From assembly GCA_014529385.2 (NCBI GenBank), contig CM043948.1, positions 21,079,951-21,143,950 on the forward strand: DNA of 64,000 nt. Reading direction: 5' to 3'. The position numbers were made by a program, and so were the translations under genes. Under the pieces are notes generated by a model. That model worked only from the letters and a program-made list of their open reading frames with translations, had not been told where the DNA came from and ran no database searches. The stretch comes from Adiantum capillus-veneris (lineage: Eukaryota > Streptophyta > Polypodiopsida > Polypodiales > Pteridaceae). Shown here piece after piece: positions 38,430 to 50,257 of the stretch (positions are counted from its first letter, which is position 1; every line of letters starts with the position of its first letter).

Positions 38430-39240
38430 ATTTACTATATTCCACCTTTTATTTTTCACTAAAAATAATGTAATTCTATTGGGATAATTAGGTAAACTAG
38501 TTATCTGAGAGTAACCTAATTATCAAGGTTTTCATAAGATGTAACTAACCTCTGAAAAATAACTCAAAGCAATTTGATTCAATTTACTAATTTTTCCCTT
38601 TTAATTTGTCATAAAAACAGATTATTTTTGTTAAAGTAATTAGGTAAATTAATTATCTGAGCTTTAATTTACTATCACTGGTTTCCTAATATGTAATTAA
38701 ATTCTGATAAATAACTCAAAGAAATTGGAATCAATTTACTAATTTTCCCCTTTTAATTTGTCCTAAAAACAGAGTATTTCTACTAAAGTAATTAGGTAAA
38801 TAAATTATCTGAGCTTGAAATAATTATCACAGGTTTTCTAACATGTAAATAACCTCTAATAAATAACTAAAAGAAATTGGAATCAATTTACTAATTTCCC
38901 CCTTTTAATTTGTCCTAAAAATAAAGTATTTTTGCTAAAGTAATTAGGTAAATTATATATTTGATCTTGACATAATTATCACTAGCTCCCTTAGATGTAA
39001 TTAACCTCTAATAAATAACTCAAACCAATTGGAATCAATTTACTAATTTCTCCTTTTTAATTTGTCCTAAAAACAAAGTATTCTTGCTAAAGTAATTAGG
39101 TGAATTAATTATCTGATCTTGAAATAATTATCACGGGCTCCCTAACACATCATTAACCACTGATAAGTAAATCAAAGAATTTTGAATCAATTTGATTATT
39201 TTCCCCTTTAAGTTTCTCTAAAAAACAATGTAATTCTGCC
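38430..39240. repeat. 152-bp tandem repeat in LTR A, about 5 units
   Basis: The anchor caatttactaa or its variant occurs at 38580, 38732, 38884, 39036 and 39188, a spacing of exactly 152 bp. Each unit includes ccccttttaatttgtc and aaagtaattaggtaaatta-like sequence. Confidence 0.93.
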
Positions 39241-39675
39241 TAATTGATTATGAAAATTACTCGAAAAATTATAAAATACTTTTCCTAGCTTAATGACTAT
39301 CTAATGAAGCTCTAATAATTACCTCAACCTAATCTAAACTTAATTAATATATTTTCCATTAATTAATATTTAATTTGGATAATTTCAGCCCTATTATGAT
39401 AGGATAATTAATTAGCTTAATATTCCCAAGAATTAATTAAAACAATCAGAAGAGAATATTTAATTAAGAGAGGATTTATGAGTATACATAGGCCTAATGT
39501 TTAATTTATTAAGAAAATAGATTAATCTAGTCTTGCTAATTAAGAAGGATTAGGCAATTACAGTTTAAGTTAATCAACTAGAGCTTAATCTCTAGTGATT
39601 TTTGCGTAGCGGTGTGTCTAGATGAGAGAGAGTGTGTCAAGGCTCCGAGTCTAAATTTTTATGAAGGGAAGGGGA

Positions 39676-39686
39676 TCTTTTTATAG
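39676..39686 (-). promoter_or_regulatory. TATA box of gypsy element 2 LTR A
   Basis: Minus-strand CTATAAAAAG, about 475 bp inside the LTR and followed by a short GC-rich leader. The same place in LTR B (about 54268) lacks about 12 bp including the TATA. Confidence 0.65.
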
Positions 39687-40156
39687 TTTTTCTGGGCCCC
39701 GGGCAATTTCTGGCAGGTTTTGACACCCCAAGCAGGCCCCCAACTTGCAAATGGTGCCAACTGCTGCTAAATCGGTCTTTGGTAGGTTCCCCCTAGCTCC
39801 ACACTGCCCCATACCTTTCAAAATCGATATTGGTTTATTCTACTGATTTCTAATGATGAAAGTTGGAATATCAGTTAATTCTGAACCTTAGGATAAGAAA
39901 GTCTTTGCTAATAATTATTACTGGAACCATCTAATTTTTATTAACTAATTGAATTCCTATTGTAACCTTCTAGGGCCTGTAACTTTTCCACTTTTTATCG
40001 GATAGTGATTCTGAAAATTACTAACCATAGTAAAGCTCTCCTTATGATTCCAAAAATACCAATATTAACCGTGTTTGAATCCTTCAACAATGGTTTTCAA
40101 GTTAATTTTACAAGCTTTGTACAATTTTTAAGGTTTTGGAAATTGGAAACCTTACA

Positions 40157-40171
40157 ATCACCCCAACTTAA
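40157..40171 (-). promoter_or_regulatory. Polypurine tract of gypsy element 2
   Basis: The minus strand reads AAGTTGGGGTGAT directly before TGTAAGG of LTR A. Confidence 0.85.
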
Positions 40172-40191
40172 GAAATTGAGATGTCCTCATC

Positions 40192-43100
40192 TCAACCAAA
40201 ATTGGGAAAATCTTTGCGAAGTGATACTTCATCCTCCCAAGTGGCATCTTCAATGGGGTAGTCCTTCCATTTTACTAAATGTTGTCTGATAACTCTGTTT
40301 CTTAGACTCCTTTCCCTAGTGTCGAGAATACAATCTGGTTGGAGTTCAAGAATTCCCTGCTTCTGCATCATAATCTGTTCGTCATCTAGAGTGTGATTTG
40401 GATTTGGGATGTAGGGTTTTAGAAGACTGATATGGAATACATTATGGACCTTGAGGTGCTCAGGTAATTTTATTTTGTAAGCTTGATCGCTGATTACTTT
40501 AATCACTTCATAAGGTCCACAATATGTGGGGCTTAGTTTTTTGTATTTTCCCAAGGATAAAGTGCTTCTTTTTTGCCGTACCCTTATGAATACTTTATCC
40601 CCTTATTTGAAAACCCGATTAGACCGTTTTTTATCAGCATATTGTTTTTTGGCGGTCCTTGGCTGCGTGAATGTCTTGTCTTATGGCTTTGGTTTGGGCA
40701 TCCATCTCCTCTAACATTTTCTTTTAAGCTTCTACTCTTGTAGTAGGGTCAGAAAATTTCAGGGGTGATATACATTCATGCCTATAAAGAACGTTAAATG
40801 GTGACATCCCAATGCTTTTATGAAAGGATGAGTTATATGCAAATTCCGCCAGAGGAAGAAATTGGATCCATTTCCAGGGTTCTCTACTACAATAGGCTCT
40901 AAGGATGTCTTCAATAACTTGATTCACTCTTTGTGTCTGGCCATCTGTCTGAGGGTGATAGGATGTACTGAAACATAGCTGGGTACCTAAGGATTCAAAT
41001 AAAGCTTTCCAAAAATTTGAAGTGAATTTTGCATCTCTGTCGCTGACTATTCTCTTAGGAAGTCCGTGTAATTTGAAGATCTCTTTGTGATAAAGAGACG
41101 GCTTATGTCTGATGCAGTGTAAGTTGTTTTTACAGGCATCAAATGGGATACTTTAGTCAGCATCTCCACTACTACCATAATGGAGTCATAACCCCCTTGA
41201 ACAGTGGGAAGGCCTGTTACAAAGTCCATGCTAATGAGTTCCCACTGCATTTGAGGAATGTCCAGAGGTTGAAGTTTCCCTGGCATCATTACTCGTTCAG
41301 CCTTAATCCTTTGACAGGAAAGACATTGTCTGATGTAGCGAAGTATATCTCCTTTCATTCCTGGCCAGAAATAGCTTTTCCTTATGGCATTAAGGGTCTT
41401 TGCATAACCAGGATGGCCGGAAACAACTGGAGTGTTGTGTCCTTCATAAAGGATTAACTCCTTTAATGTTGGATTCTTAGGAATGTAAACTCGATACTTA
41501 TAATAGAGAAGCCCATCCTCAAGTGAATAATCCTTGATTCTGTCCTTCTGTTTCTCTTTTAGGTCCTGCTGATTGATAACTTGTAGAAGTTTTTGATAAT
41601 CCTTATCTTCCAGGGAAGCTTTCTTAACCTTGTTTAGGATTGGATTATCGACTGTGGAAATAGCCCCAAGAAAAACCTTATGGTTAAGAGTGTCAGCAAC
41701 CACATTGTCTTTCCTTGGTTTATATTTTATTTCAAAATCATATTCCTGTAGGAGTTCTATCCATCTTCTCTGCCTCATGTTGAGTGTTTCTTGTGAAAAA
41801 ATCCATTTTAGACTCTAATGATCAGTGATTAACTGGAACTTTTCCCCTAGAAGATAGTGCCTCCAGAGTTTTAGAGCATGGATGACAGCTAGGAGTTCCA
41901 AATCATGAGTTGGATAATTCAGCTCGTGGATTCTTGGTTTAGCAAGACCGCTGGCATCTGTTACCACTTCAAACTCTTGAGTGAAGTCAGGAAGTTTGAG
42001 TACAAGGGCTGATGTGAGATTTTGTTTTAGTTTGAGGAAACAATCCTCCTGCTCTTTTCCCCATGTAAGTTTGTCTATCTTTTTAAGTAGCTGCGTCAAG
42101 GGTGCGGCGATAACTGCATAATCTTTGACGAAGATTCTATACCATCCTGTAATGCCCAAAAATCCTCGAATCTCACTGATCGTTTTGGGTTGTGGCCAAT
42201 CTATTATATCCTTAATCTTTGTGGGGTCTACTGAAATTCCTTCAAGGTTTATTATAAAACCAAGATAGCTAACTTCGGGCATAAAAAACACACATTTACT
42301 CATCTTGGCAGATAACTGATGTTGGCGTAGAAGATGAAGTACTTTACGTACATGGCCTTCATGCTCTTTTTCATCCTTGGAATATACCAAGATATCATCG
42401 AAAAACACCAACACAAAATGATCCAACTATTCTCTAAATATATCCTGCATGAGACGGTTAAAAGTAGCTGGAGCATTCGTAAGACCAAAAGGCATCACGA
42501 TGAACTCATAATGCCCATACCGGGTGTCAAAATTAGTTTTGTAAATATCTGCCTCCTTAATACGGATTTGATGGGAACCTGATATGAGATCAATTTTTGT
42601 GAATACCTTGGCTCTATGTAATCTATCAAGTAATTCATTGATGCGAAGAATAGGGTACTTATTCTTTATCGATACCTGGTTAAGTCCCCTATAGTCTATG
42701 CAGAGATGTAAAGATCCATCCTTCTTCCTTTGGAATAGAACAAGCACTCCCCAAGGTGAAATGCTTGGTCTTATGAATCCCTGTTCAATAAGCTGACAAA
42801 GATGTTCTTTTAATTCAATAGCTTCGGGGAGGGACATTTTGTAGGGTCTTTTTGAAATTGGTTCACTACCTGGAAAGGTTTCTATTTCGTGGTCTATATC
42901 CCTTGGAGGAGGTAAATTTGAGAGATCTTCTGGAAATATATTTGAAAATTCCTTAAGCCATTCTGGATTTGTGCCGTCCCTTGAATCATCTGCCTTATTA
43001 AGCTTTACTACAAAGATTTGTTGCCCCTTACGTAACCCCTTCAGAAGTTGACTAGCCTTAATTAAATGAGCCTTAGGCTTTCCATTTGATCCTTGTACTA

Positions 43101-43620
43101 ATGTTTCTTCACCTAAGTGATTTTTGAAGGTTAAGTTCCCTTGAGCACAGTGAATTTGGGCTTGATTTTTGATCAACCAATCCATTCCTAGAATACCATC
43201 ATAGATTCCTACTGGTAGAGTCCGAAAGTAAGATGAAGTCAAGGTTCCCCCTAGTTCAAACTTACCTTCCCCAGCTGTAAATTGAGATAGAACCTCTTTC
43301 CCATTTGCTAGTTCTACCACTAATTTCTTGGTGGGATATTGGTTCAATTTAAGTTTCCTTAAACATTTAGGGGAGAGAAAAGAGTGTGTGCTGCCACAAT
43401 CTATAAGTAGTTCAAATTTTTCACCTTCTCTGTTTGCAGTGGTTTGGATGACAGCATACTGTTGTCGAGCTCCAGGGTTATCAATGGCGGCAAAAAGAGT
43501 AGCTCTTTCATCTTCCTCATCCAGAAAAGTAGGCTCTCCTACTGTAGCATAAGCTCTGGCTCCTCTACCTCTTCCTCTGTCTCGTCCTCTATTTCTTTTA
43601 CCTCTTTGATTATTTCCTTC
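40192..43620 (-). pseudogene. pol of gypsy element 2: PR, RT, RNase H, integrase, chromodomain
   Basis: Seen from high to low coordinates: protease [16 protein letters not shown] (Asp-Cys-Gly instead of Asp-Ser-Gly, as in some plant lineages); RT with [20 protein letters not shown] and [23 protein letters not shown] at 42427-42429; active site FVLVFFDDILVYSKD; RNase H FEVVTDASGLAKPR, in which the usual GAVLxQxxxPxAYxSR block is missing; a stop at 41815-41817; integrase HPGYAKTLNAIRKSYFWPGM, QCLSCQRIKA and SMDFVTGLPTVQGGYDS; a frame change near 41.05 kb; HPQTDGQT-like remnants and [17 protein letters not shown] (40.9 kb); and a chromodomain end HLVKWKDYPIEDATWEDE at about 40.25 kb. The integrase catalytic Asp-35-Glu block is frameshifted. 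Long runs of one frame remain, so decay is moderate. Confidence 0.94.
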
Positions 43621-43626
43621 TCCTAT

Positions 43627-43960
43627 CTAAGTCTGAGGAGTGGTTCTAGTAGTAACTCGAGGATTTTTCCCCTCAAGACATTGACTCCTGTAGTGTCCCA
43701 TTCTATTGCATCCATAGCATCTGATTTTTGGAAAAGTCTGCTCTATAGTGGCTGCATCTGACACTGCCAGAGTATTGTTTAGATCAACAATCTCTACAGT
43801 ATTGTTTCCACCAGAGTTTGGCATCTCCGGTGAGTCGAAACATTCGTAACATTGCCTGATTTTCCGAAGCAGTTCCTGCTGCCAAGAAATAATCATCCAT
43901 GGCAGCGAGCCAGGCTTCGGCATCATGTTCTAAGTTGGTTCCTTCTCCCTTGAAAGTTGG
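43627..43960 (-). pseudogene. gag of gypsy element 2, internally deleted
   Basis: Seen: one frame has LEHDAEAWLAAMDDYFLAAG and RMFRLTGDAKLWWKQYC, the Ty3 gag core. Directly after it, in another frame, comes TIEQTFPKIRCYGCNRMGHY with a CCHC zinc knuckle (CYGCNRMGHYRSQC). Ty3 gags usually have well over 100 residues between these two blocks, so a large internal deletion is likely. No convincing gag N-terminus was found upstream in 43960-44835, which is otherwise an untranslated leader. Confidence 0.85.
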
Positions 43961-44835
43961 GAGTTGAACTTGTTATAACATTAATTTATTTTCTTGGGTG
44001 GGAGTATAGAGACTTTTTGCATTTCCCTGAGTTTGTAATTACTGAAAATCTTTTAGTGATTACACTACTTTTTTTTTGTCATGCAAGTTTTCTAATCTAT
44101 ATACTTTTAGAACAATGAAAACAAAAATCTGACAATCATTATCACCATCTCAATTAAACTACACAAGCATGTTATAAAACCATAGTATATACAAAGGTTA
44201 ATACAACATTGACTCATAAGATGGACTCATACTATATACAATGTGTAATGCTCTAGATCAACATCCTCTTCACCGCTGGTGGGTCTGACAGGGGATCAAA
44301 AAATATGACATCTTTTGGTCCCCTAAATTTTGGGCCTACCCTCATGGGCCTGATCCTATCTAGGTATTACTTTGGCTACCTGATCATATACCCACTGAAT
44401 TTGTGACACTTCTACCCCATCTATAATAATGGTCTCATCTGGATCTTCAGTCCCACTGAAAAAGAAAACATCGATAGTCTAAAGTGTTTCTGTCCACTTG
44501 AGTCTTTTCAGATTGAGTGTCAACCCTTCTAATTGTTCCGCATCAATTAGGAAAATTCCGCCAAACTATGACCAGCTGATTTCCCATGTAGGAGGAGGGG
44601 AAAACATTACATCTAATAATTGCATGATGCTCTTGAGAAGTACAAAGTTATTGGAGCTGCAAGCAGCCTCGAACATGATGTTGAAAATCACAAACTTTTG
44701 GTAAGCTTGGTGGATATTTTGTTGTATTGATAGGGAAATTCTCATTTCATAATATACCATAATTAAAAATGCAATATAACTTGTGTCTATTTTTTCAACT
44801 TTTACCCTCCTAAGGTCAGGACCTCATTAAAATAT
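43961..44835. other. Leader region of gypsy element 2, no gene supported
   Basis: Lies between the PBS and the readable part of gag. Small frames on both strands have no domain. It may hold a decayed gag N-terminus. Confidence 0.5.
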
Positions 44836-44847
44836 GCTCTGATACCA
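44836..44847 (-). promoter_or_regulatory. tRNA-iMet primer-binding site of gypsy element 2
   Basis: Minus-strand TGGTATCAGAGC, a perfect 12-nt match to the usual plant iMet PBS, two bases inside LTR B. Confidence 0.95.
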
Positions 44848-45459
44848 CTTGTAAGGTCCCCAATCCCGCCGACACTAAAAATGGGATGGTACCATTGACA
44901 GGTCTCTAGGCCAACTAAAGTCAGAGTCCTTAGACAAGAACAATTCCAGGGAATTCACCCTTACCATTGACAATGGTTTAGGTTTATAGCCCTAGAAAGA
45001 GACCTAGTCCTATCTCGCAGTGGAAACGGGACCATTAAAAAAAAATTTCGATCCTATAACTTCATCATTCCGATTATGGTTTCCTTAGCCAACGCTTTTC
45101 CCCCCCTAACATATGTGAGGGCACAGCCGTTGGTGGATTCCTCTTCCACGTGAAGAAGTTTCTAAACGTTTTAGTGTGCGGGAATGGATAGTAACCTCAC
45201 TAATCAGGTCCACCCGTCCATGATTGACAACCTTAGTCAATCTCCACTTACCACCTCACACTCACACATGATTTTTGTGTTGTTTAATTACTATCACATT
45301 CTTTTCACAATTAAAACAATGATTCCTTTTAACGTTCACAACTGCATTTCATTAAGAAACCCTTTGAAAACAGTATTGAAGACATTGTTTCAACAAACAA
45401 ACATCTTTAGACTTAAGACAAGGTACTATCATTCTGAAGTATCTTTGACCAGTACTGGC

Positions 45460-45909
45460 ATTAGGCAAAATTTGGACTCACAAAGGGGCCCTTTAAGGAG
45501 TTTGACTTTACCTCTCTCTACCAAAACGGGCGCATGGATAAATTTTTGCAAACAAAATCCAAAGTTGGCGGAGGTTTGACAGTTAGAATGTCCTCTTCAA
45601 GCTCTATCTACTGAAATATAGCATGCCATGAGATTCCTCATATTTTAGAAGATTCTATTTTTGATTCACCTATGATGTGACAACTCTGTCGCAATCTAAG
45701 GGAATCAAAAAAAGAATCTTCTAAAATATGAGGAATCTCATGGCATGCTATATATCAGTAGTTAGAGCTTGAAGAGGACATTCTAACTGTCAAACCTCTG
45801 CCAACTTTGGAGTTTGTTTGCAAAAATTTATCCATGCGCCCGTTTTGGTAGAGAGAGATAAAGTCAAACTCCTTAAAGGGCCCCTTTGTGAGTCCAAATT
45901 TTGCCTAAT
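45460..45909. mobile_element. 450-bp fold-back MITE in gypsy 2 LTR B
   Basis: The ends ATTAGGCAAAATTTGG and CCAAATTTTGCCTAAT begin inverted arms of about 210 bp each that match with roughly 6-8 differences, around a loop of about 30 bp. LTR A has ACTGGCTTGTC at the same place; LTR B has ACTGGC, then the element, then GCTTGTC. This fits a 2-bp GC duplication, or insertion without duplication if the ends are CATTAGG/CCTAATG. There is no coding capacity, so transposition would depend on an unknown transposase. A transcript would fold into a long double-stranded hairpin. Confidence 0.9.
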
Positions 45910-45995
45910 GCTTGTCGCAAGACCACCTATACAGGGGTGAAGAAACGACACCCATTCCTTATTTATAAAAACCGTGGAGGAAAAAGCCATCACCC

Positions 45996-46187
45996 TGAAG
46001 GAGTACGAGCGGAAGTGCGACGCGAGAGAGAGTGCGAGAAGAAGAGCACGACGATATGGTGAACTCGCTCTACGGTAATGTGTAGAGCATAGTGAGTTCT
46101 TATTAGGTTTTTACAAAAGAATATGTGTACATACCTGGCGGCCCGCCCACTTACCTGGGCGACCACATTGGGCTTTATACCCCAACA
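45996..46187 (-). repeat. 3' LTR of copia element 2
   Basis: 192 bp, ends TGAAGG and CCAACA on the plus strand. A TATAAAG-like sequence lies close to its minus-strand 5' end. Confidence 0.96.
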
Positions 46188-46199
46188 ACCTCCCACTTA
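46188..46199 (-). promoter_or_regulatory. Polypurine tract of copia element 2
   Basis: Minus-strand AAGTGGGAGGT directly before TGTTGGGG of the 3' LTR; a typical copia PPT. Confidence 0.9.
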
Positions 46200-46276
46200 A
46201 AGTCCAATGTGGTACTTTAAGTGTGAGAGAAGATACTATACAAGCTAATATACAAGAGATGTAGAGAAGTGATGTA

Positions 46277-49200
46277 CTACCCTACACCTAACTGCTTGCG
46301 AAAATGCGCAAAGTTCTGTGAGGGAAGTCCTTTTGTAAGTAGATCAGCAGGATTTTCTGTGGTGTGAACTTTGACAAGCTGAAGTTGCTTATCCTCGAGC
46401 ATTTCCCTGATGAAATGATAGTTCACATCCACATGCTTTGTCTTTGAGTGATAAACTGGATTGCGAGCCAATTGTATAGCACTTTGACTATCACAATATA
46501 ACACAGGCATCTCTTCTTTGATTTCCAAATCTGTTACTAGTTGATTAAGCCAAATTGATTCTTTGCATGCCTCTGATGCTGCAACATATTCAGCCTCTGT
46601 AGTAGACTGAGTAACACAATCTTGTAATCTAGAACGCCATGATACTGCTCCACCAGCCAATTTAAAGACATACCCTGACGTAGACCTTCGGTTTTCTAAG
46701 TCAATTGCATAATCTGAATCTGTAAAACCCTTTACACTTAGCTCCTGACTCCCATAGCATATACGCATACTCTTTGTAGCTTTGAGGTATCTCAATATTC
46801 CTTTCACTGCCTCCCAATGTTTCTTGCCTGGGTTTGACATGTATCGACTTACTACTCCCACTGCAAATACAATGTCTGGGCGAGTAGAAATCATTGCATA
46901 CATCAAACTACCCACTGCAGACGCATATGGAATCTTATCCATTTCAGCCTTTTCTTCCTCAAACACAAGACAATCTTGTTTGCTAAGTTTCACATATGGT
47001 GGAAATGGAACACTCAGTGCCTTTCCCTTCTCCATATTGAAACGTTGCAAAACCTTGTCAATATACTCTGTTTGAGATAACCAAATCAGCTTCTTTGATT
47101 TGTCTCTCTCAATGCGGATACCAAGTATATGACTTGCCTCACCCGTGTCTTTCATGTCAAACGATTTTGCCATCTTTGACTTCAAAGCTGAAATTTCTTC
47201 CAAGTGCTTGCCAGCAATCAACATGTCATCCACATATAAAATAAGGATCAGCCAACTACCATCCTTATCCTTCTCTGTATATAGACAGTGATCGAACTCA
47301 CTACGTTTTTAGCCTTGAGAAAGCATAAACTTGTGGAATTTATGGTACCATGCCCTCGGTGATTGTTTTAAGCCATAAAGACTCTTTAACAACTCGCATA
47401 CCCAATATTCCTTGCCTTTCTCAACAAACCCTTCTGGCTGCTGCATGTAAATTTCCACATCTAAATCACCATGCAAGAACGCTGTTTTGACATCCATTTG
47501 GTGCAACACCAAATCTAATATGGCAACCAATGCAAGAAAGCATCTCAATGTAGTCATCTTGACCACCGGAGAGAAGACTTCATCAAAGTCAATTCCTTGT
47601 TCTTGCTTAAAGCCCTTGGCAACAAGCCTTGCTTTGTACTTTGGCTGACTATCATGAGCGGTGATCTTATACCTGTAAACCCATTTACAACGTAGAGCCT
47701 TTTCGCCCTATGGTAATTTAACTAGCTTCCATGTCTTGTTTTTATGCAGAGCTGTCATCTCTGACTGCATGGCCAATTGCCAATACCTGGAGTCCTTCAT
47801 TTGCACTGCTTCCTTGTAACATGAAGGCTCATTGCAATCAGTCAACATGACATAATTCATAGATGGAACAAACCTATCAGGAGGTCGTGTGACATGTCCA
47901 GATCTACGCACAATAGGTGACTCAGGCTCAGCCACAACCTGTGGTTCCACTCTATTCTGTCCTTGCTCCTCTTGAGCCCTGACATTTTGTCTTGCACGTG
48001 CAGGTCCATCTTCTTGGAAGACAACTCTTCTAATCTCCTCAACCCTCTCTGGTTTAGAATGATATTTGGATTCATTAAAGTGAACATCATTGCTGCGGAC
48101 AACCTTTCTGGATTCGGGATCCCAAAGTCTGTACCCCATCTCACCAGAATTACCATAGCCTAGAAAGATGCACTTTCTACTCTTTGGCTCAAGTTTGTTC
48201 CTAAATTCCTTTGGAACGTGAGTATATGCCTCACATCCAAAGACTCTGAGATGCTTGTATGAGGGCATTTTGCCTGACCATACCATCTCTGGCACTGAAT
48301 CCTTCTGCAAAACCTTGCTAGGAGATCTATTTACAAGATGAACAGCTGTTGATACAGCTTCAGCCCAAAACCCATTTGGCAACTGTGCATTAGACAACAT
48401 ACTTCTGACCTTCTCTTGTATGGTCCTATTCATCCTCTCAGCAACACCATTTTGAGGAGGATTGTAAGGAGCAGTAAGTTCACGTTTTATACCTTTTGAC
48501 TCACAAAAGTCCTGAAAGGCCTTTGAAACATACTCTCCACCATTGTCAGTGCGTAAGCATTTAAGCTTCTTGCCACTCTGATTCTCCACAAGTGTCACAA
48601 ACGTTTTGAAAACACTAAACGCTTCATCCTTGTGCTTGAGAAAGTAAACCCATACTTTCCTTGAGTAATCATCTATAAATGTCATAAAGTAAGAAGCTCC
48701 CCCTAGAGATAGGTTAGGCATAGGTCCACACAAATCACTATGAACAAGTGCCAACTGTGTATCTCGTCTACTGCTTCTATGCTTATGTGGCTGCTGTGTT
48801 TGCTTACCATATAGACAATGTTCACAGAATTCAAAATCATTAAATGAAAAGCCAGGCAAATAACCAGAATGAGACAAGATTTCCATTCCCTTCTTGGACA
48901 TATGTCCTAACCGGCTATGCCACAAAGAAACGTTCGGCTGCTCGGTTACATTGATTACATTTTTAGAGACATTTGATACATAAATCATGTAAAGTCCTCC
49001 AGACTTTACTCCATGTGCTACTGTCATAGAACCCTTGGATATCTTCCACATGTTCTGTCCAAAAGTGGTGACGTAGCCAGCATCATCAAGTAAACCTGTG
49101 ATGATCAAGCTCTTTGTAATTGCGGGAACATGTCTCACATTCTTCAGCATGAAAGAAGAGCCATTCTGAAACTTCAATTGGACATCTCCAACACCTAAGA

Positions 49201-50257
49201 TCTCACATGTCTGCCCATTTCCTAGCCGAACATGATCTTTAGTGGTCACATAAGAAGTAAACCACTCCTTGTTTGGAGACACATGAAGTGATGTCCCTGA
49301 GTCTGTAATCCAGTCACTCAGTGCATTTCCATCAGATGCTGTAAGAAGAGCTGAGTCCATTGTATTATTCAAGAAGTAGATGTCTCCTGACACTAGACTG
49401 TCATCCTCTGCAACAGTGTTTGTCACATCTATTTCTTGAATCTTCACTGAGGACTTGTTCTTCTCACCATGGTCTTCAGCTTTCTCTTTGCCTTTTTCTG
49501 CTTTCCATTCTCTGCAGTCTCTTTTCATGTGACTCTTCTTGCCACAATGGTAGCATTCTATGTCACTCTTGCCTTTAGCACTGTGGGACTTGCTACGAGA
49601 CTGATTCCTCTTTCCACCTTTGTACTTTTCTTTGGTCTTTCCCCTGACAACTAAGGCTATTCCTTTGCCTTTGTCCATTGTCTTTCTATTGGTTTCTTCA
49701 GTAAGCAGACTTCCTTCTACACCTGCTATGTTCAAACCATATGGAGGTGCATAATTACTCAAAGTTGTGCAAAAAGTGTCCCAACTTTCTGGCAATGTGA
49801 TCAACAGGAACATAGCTCTAACAGGTTCATCAAACTTGACACCTTGAGATGACAACTGACTACAAATTGTGTTGAATTCATTCAGATGATTGGACATAGG
49901 TGGCCCTTCTTTCATCTTCAAGTCAAAAAGCTTCTTAAGCCAGTATACCTGTGAAGCTGCACTCTACTTCTCATAAAGATCACTCAGCTTTAACCATGCT
50001 TGATAAGCCGACATCTCTTCTGCTACATTGAAGTAAACGCTTTTTGCCAAAGTCAGCATAATGGTAGAAAGTGCCAATTCATCCATTTCGCTCCATTCAT
50101 CTTCGTCCATATCTTCTGGTTTTATCCCCTTGAGCTTTATAGGTTTTATCTGCTTCTTTTGTACCAACACGTGCCAAATCTTCTTCTTCCACAATGGGAA
50201 ATTGGTTCCATCCAGCTTCTTGATATTGTAAAGAGCAGTGTCTTGTGATCCAGCCAT
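46277..50257 (-). pseudogene. gag-pol polyprotein of copia element 2, three nonsense codons
   Basis: Seen: ATG at 50257 and one frame of 1327 codons to 46277, with stops at 49964-49966, 47708-47710 and 47309-47311. Domains in order: gag (LDGTNFPLWKKKIWHVL); a CCHC knuckle CYHCGKKSHMKRDC; protease WITDSGTSLHVSPNKEWF with catalytic DSG; integrase zinc region LWHSRLGHMSKKG...CEHC; core VHSDLCGPMP, RTDNGGEYVSKAF, NGVAERMNRTIQEK (Asp, Asp, Glu); RT QMDVKTAFLHGDLD and LYVDDMLIAG with intact catalytic Asp pair; RNase H FTDSDYA, STTEAEYVAASEACKE, YCDSQSAIQLARNP. All catalytic residues I can check are present. Copia elements normally use one such polyprotein. The stops are point changes (for example TAA where related copies have Tyr before KRS), so the copy is inactive on its own but could be mobilised in trans. 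Confidence 0.97.

Larger units (their letters stand above)
36528..40156 (-). repeat. 3' LTR (LTR A) of gypsy element 2
   Basis: 3629 bp, uninterrupted, and mostly AT-rich. It contains about five units of a 152-bp tandem repeat (38.43-39.24 kb), a TATA box at 39676-39686 (minus), and an ATG frame at 37569-37796 (minus). It preserves the empty sites of both insertions found in LTR B. Confidence 0.95.

Noticed and set aside
38430-39240. CRISPR-like array
   Set aside because: The spacing is regular, but the whole 152-bp unit repeats, without short constant repeats and unique spacers; it lies in a plant LTR.
47857-48156. Second minus-strand frame inside copia 2
   Set aside because: Shadow of the polyprotein in another register.
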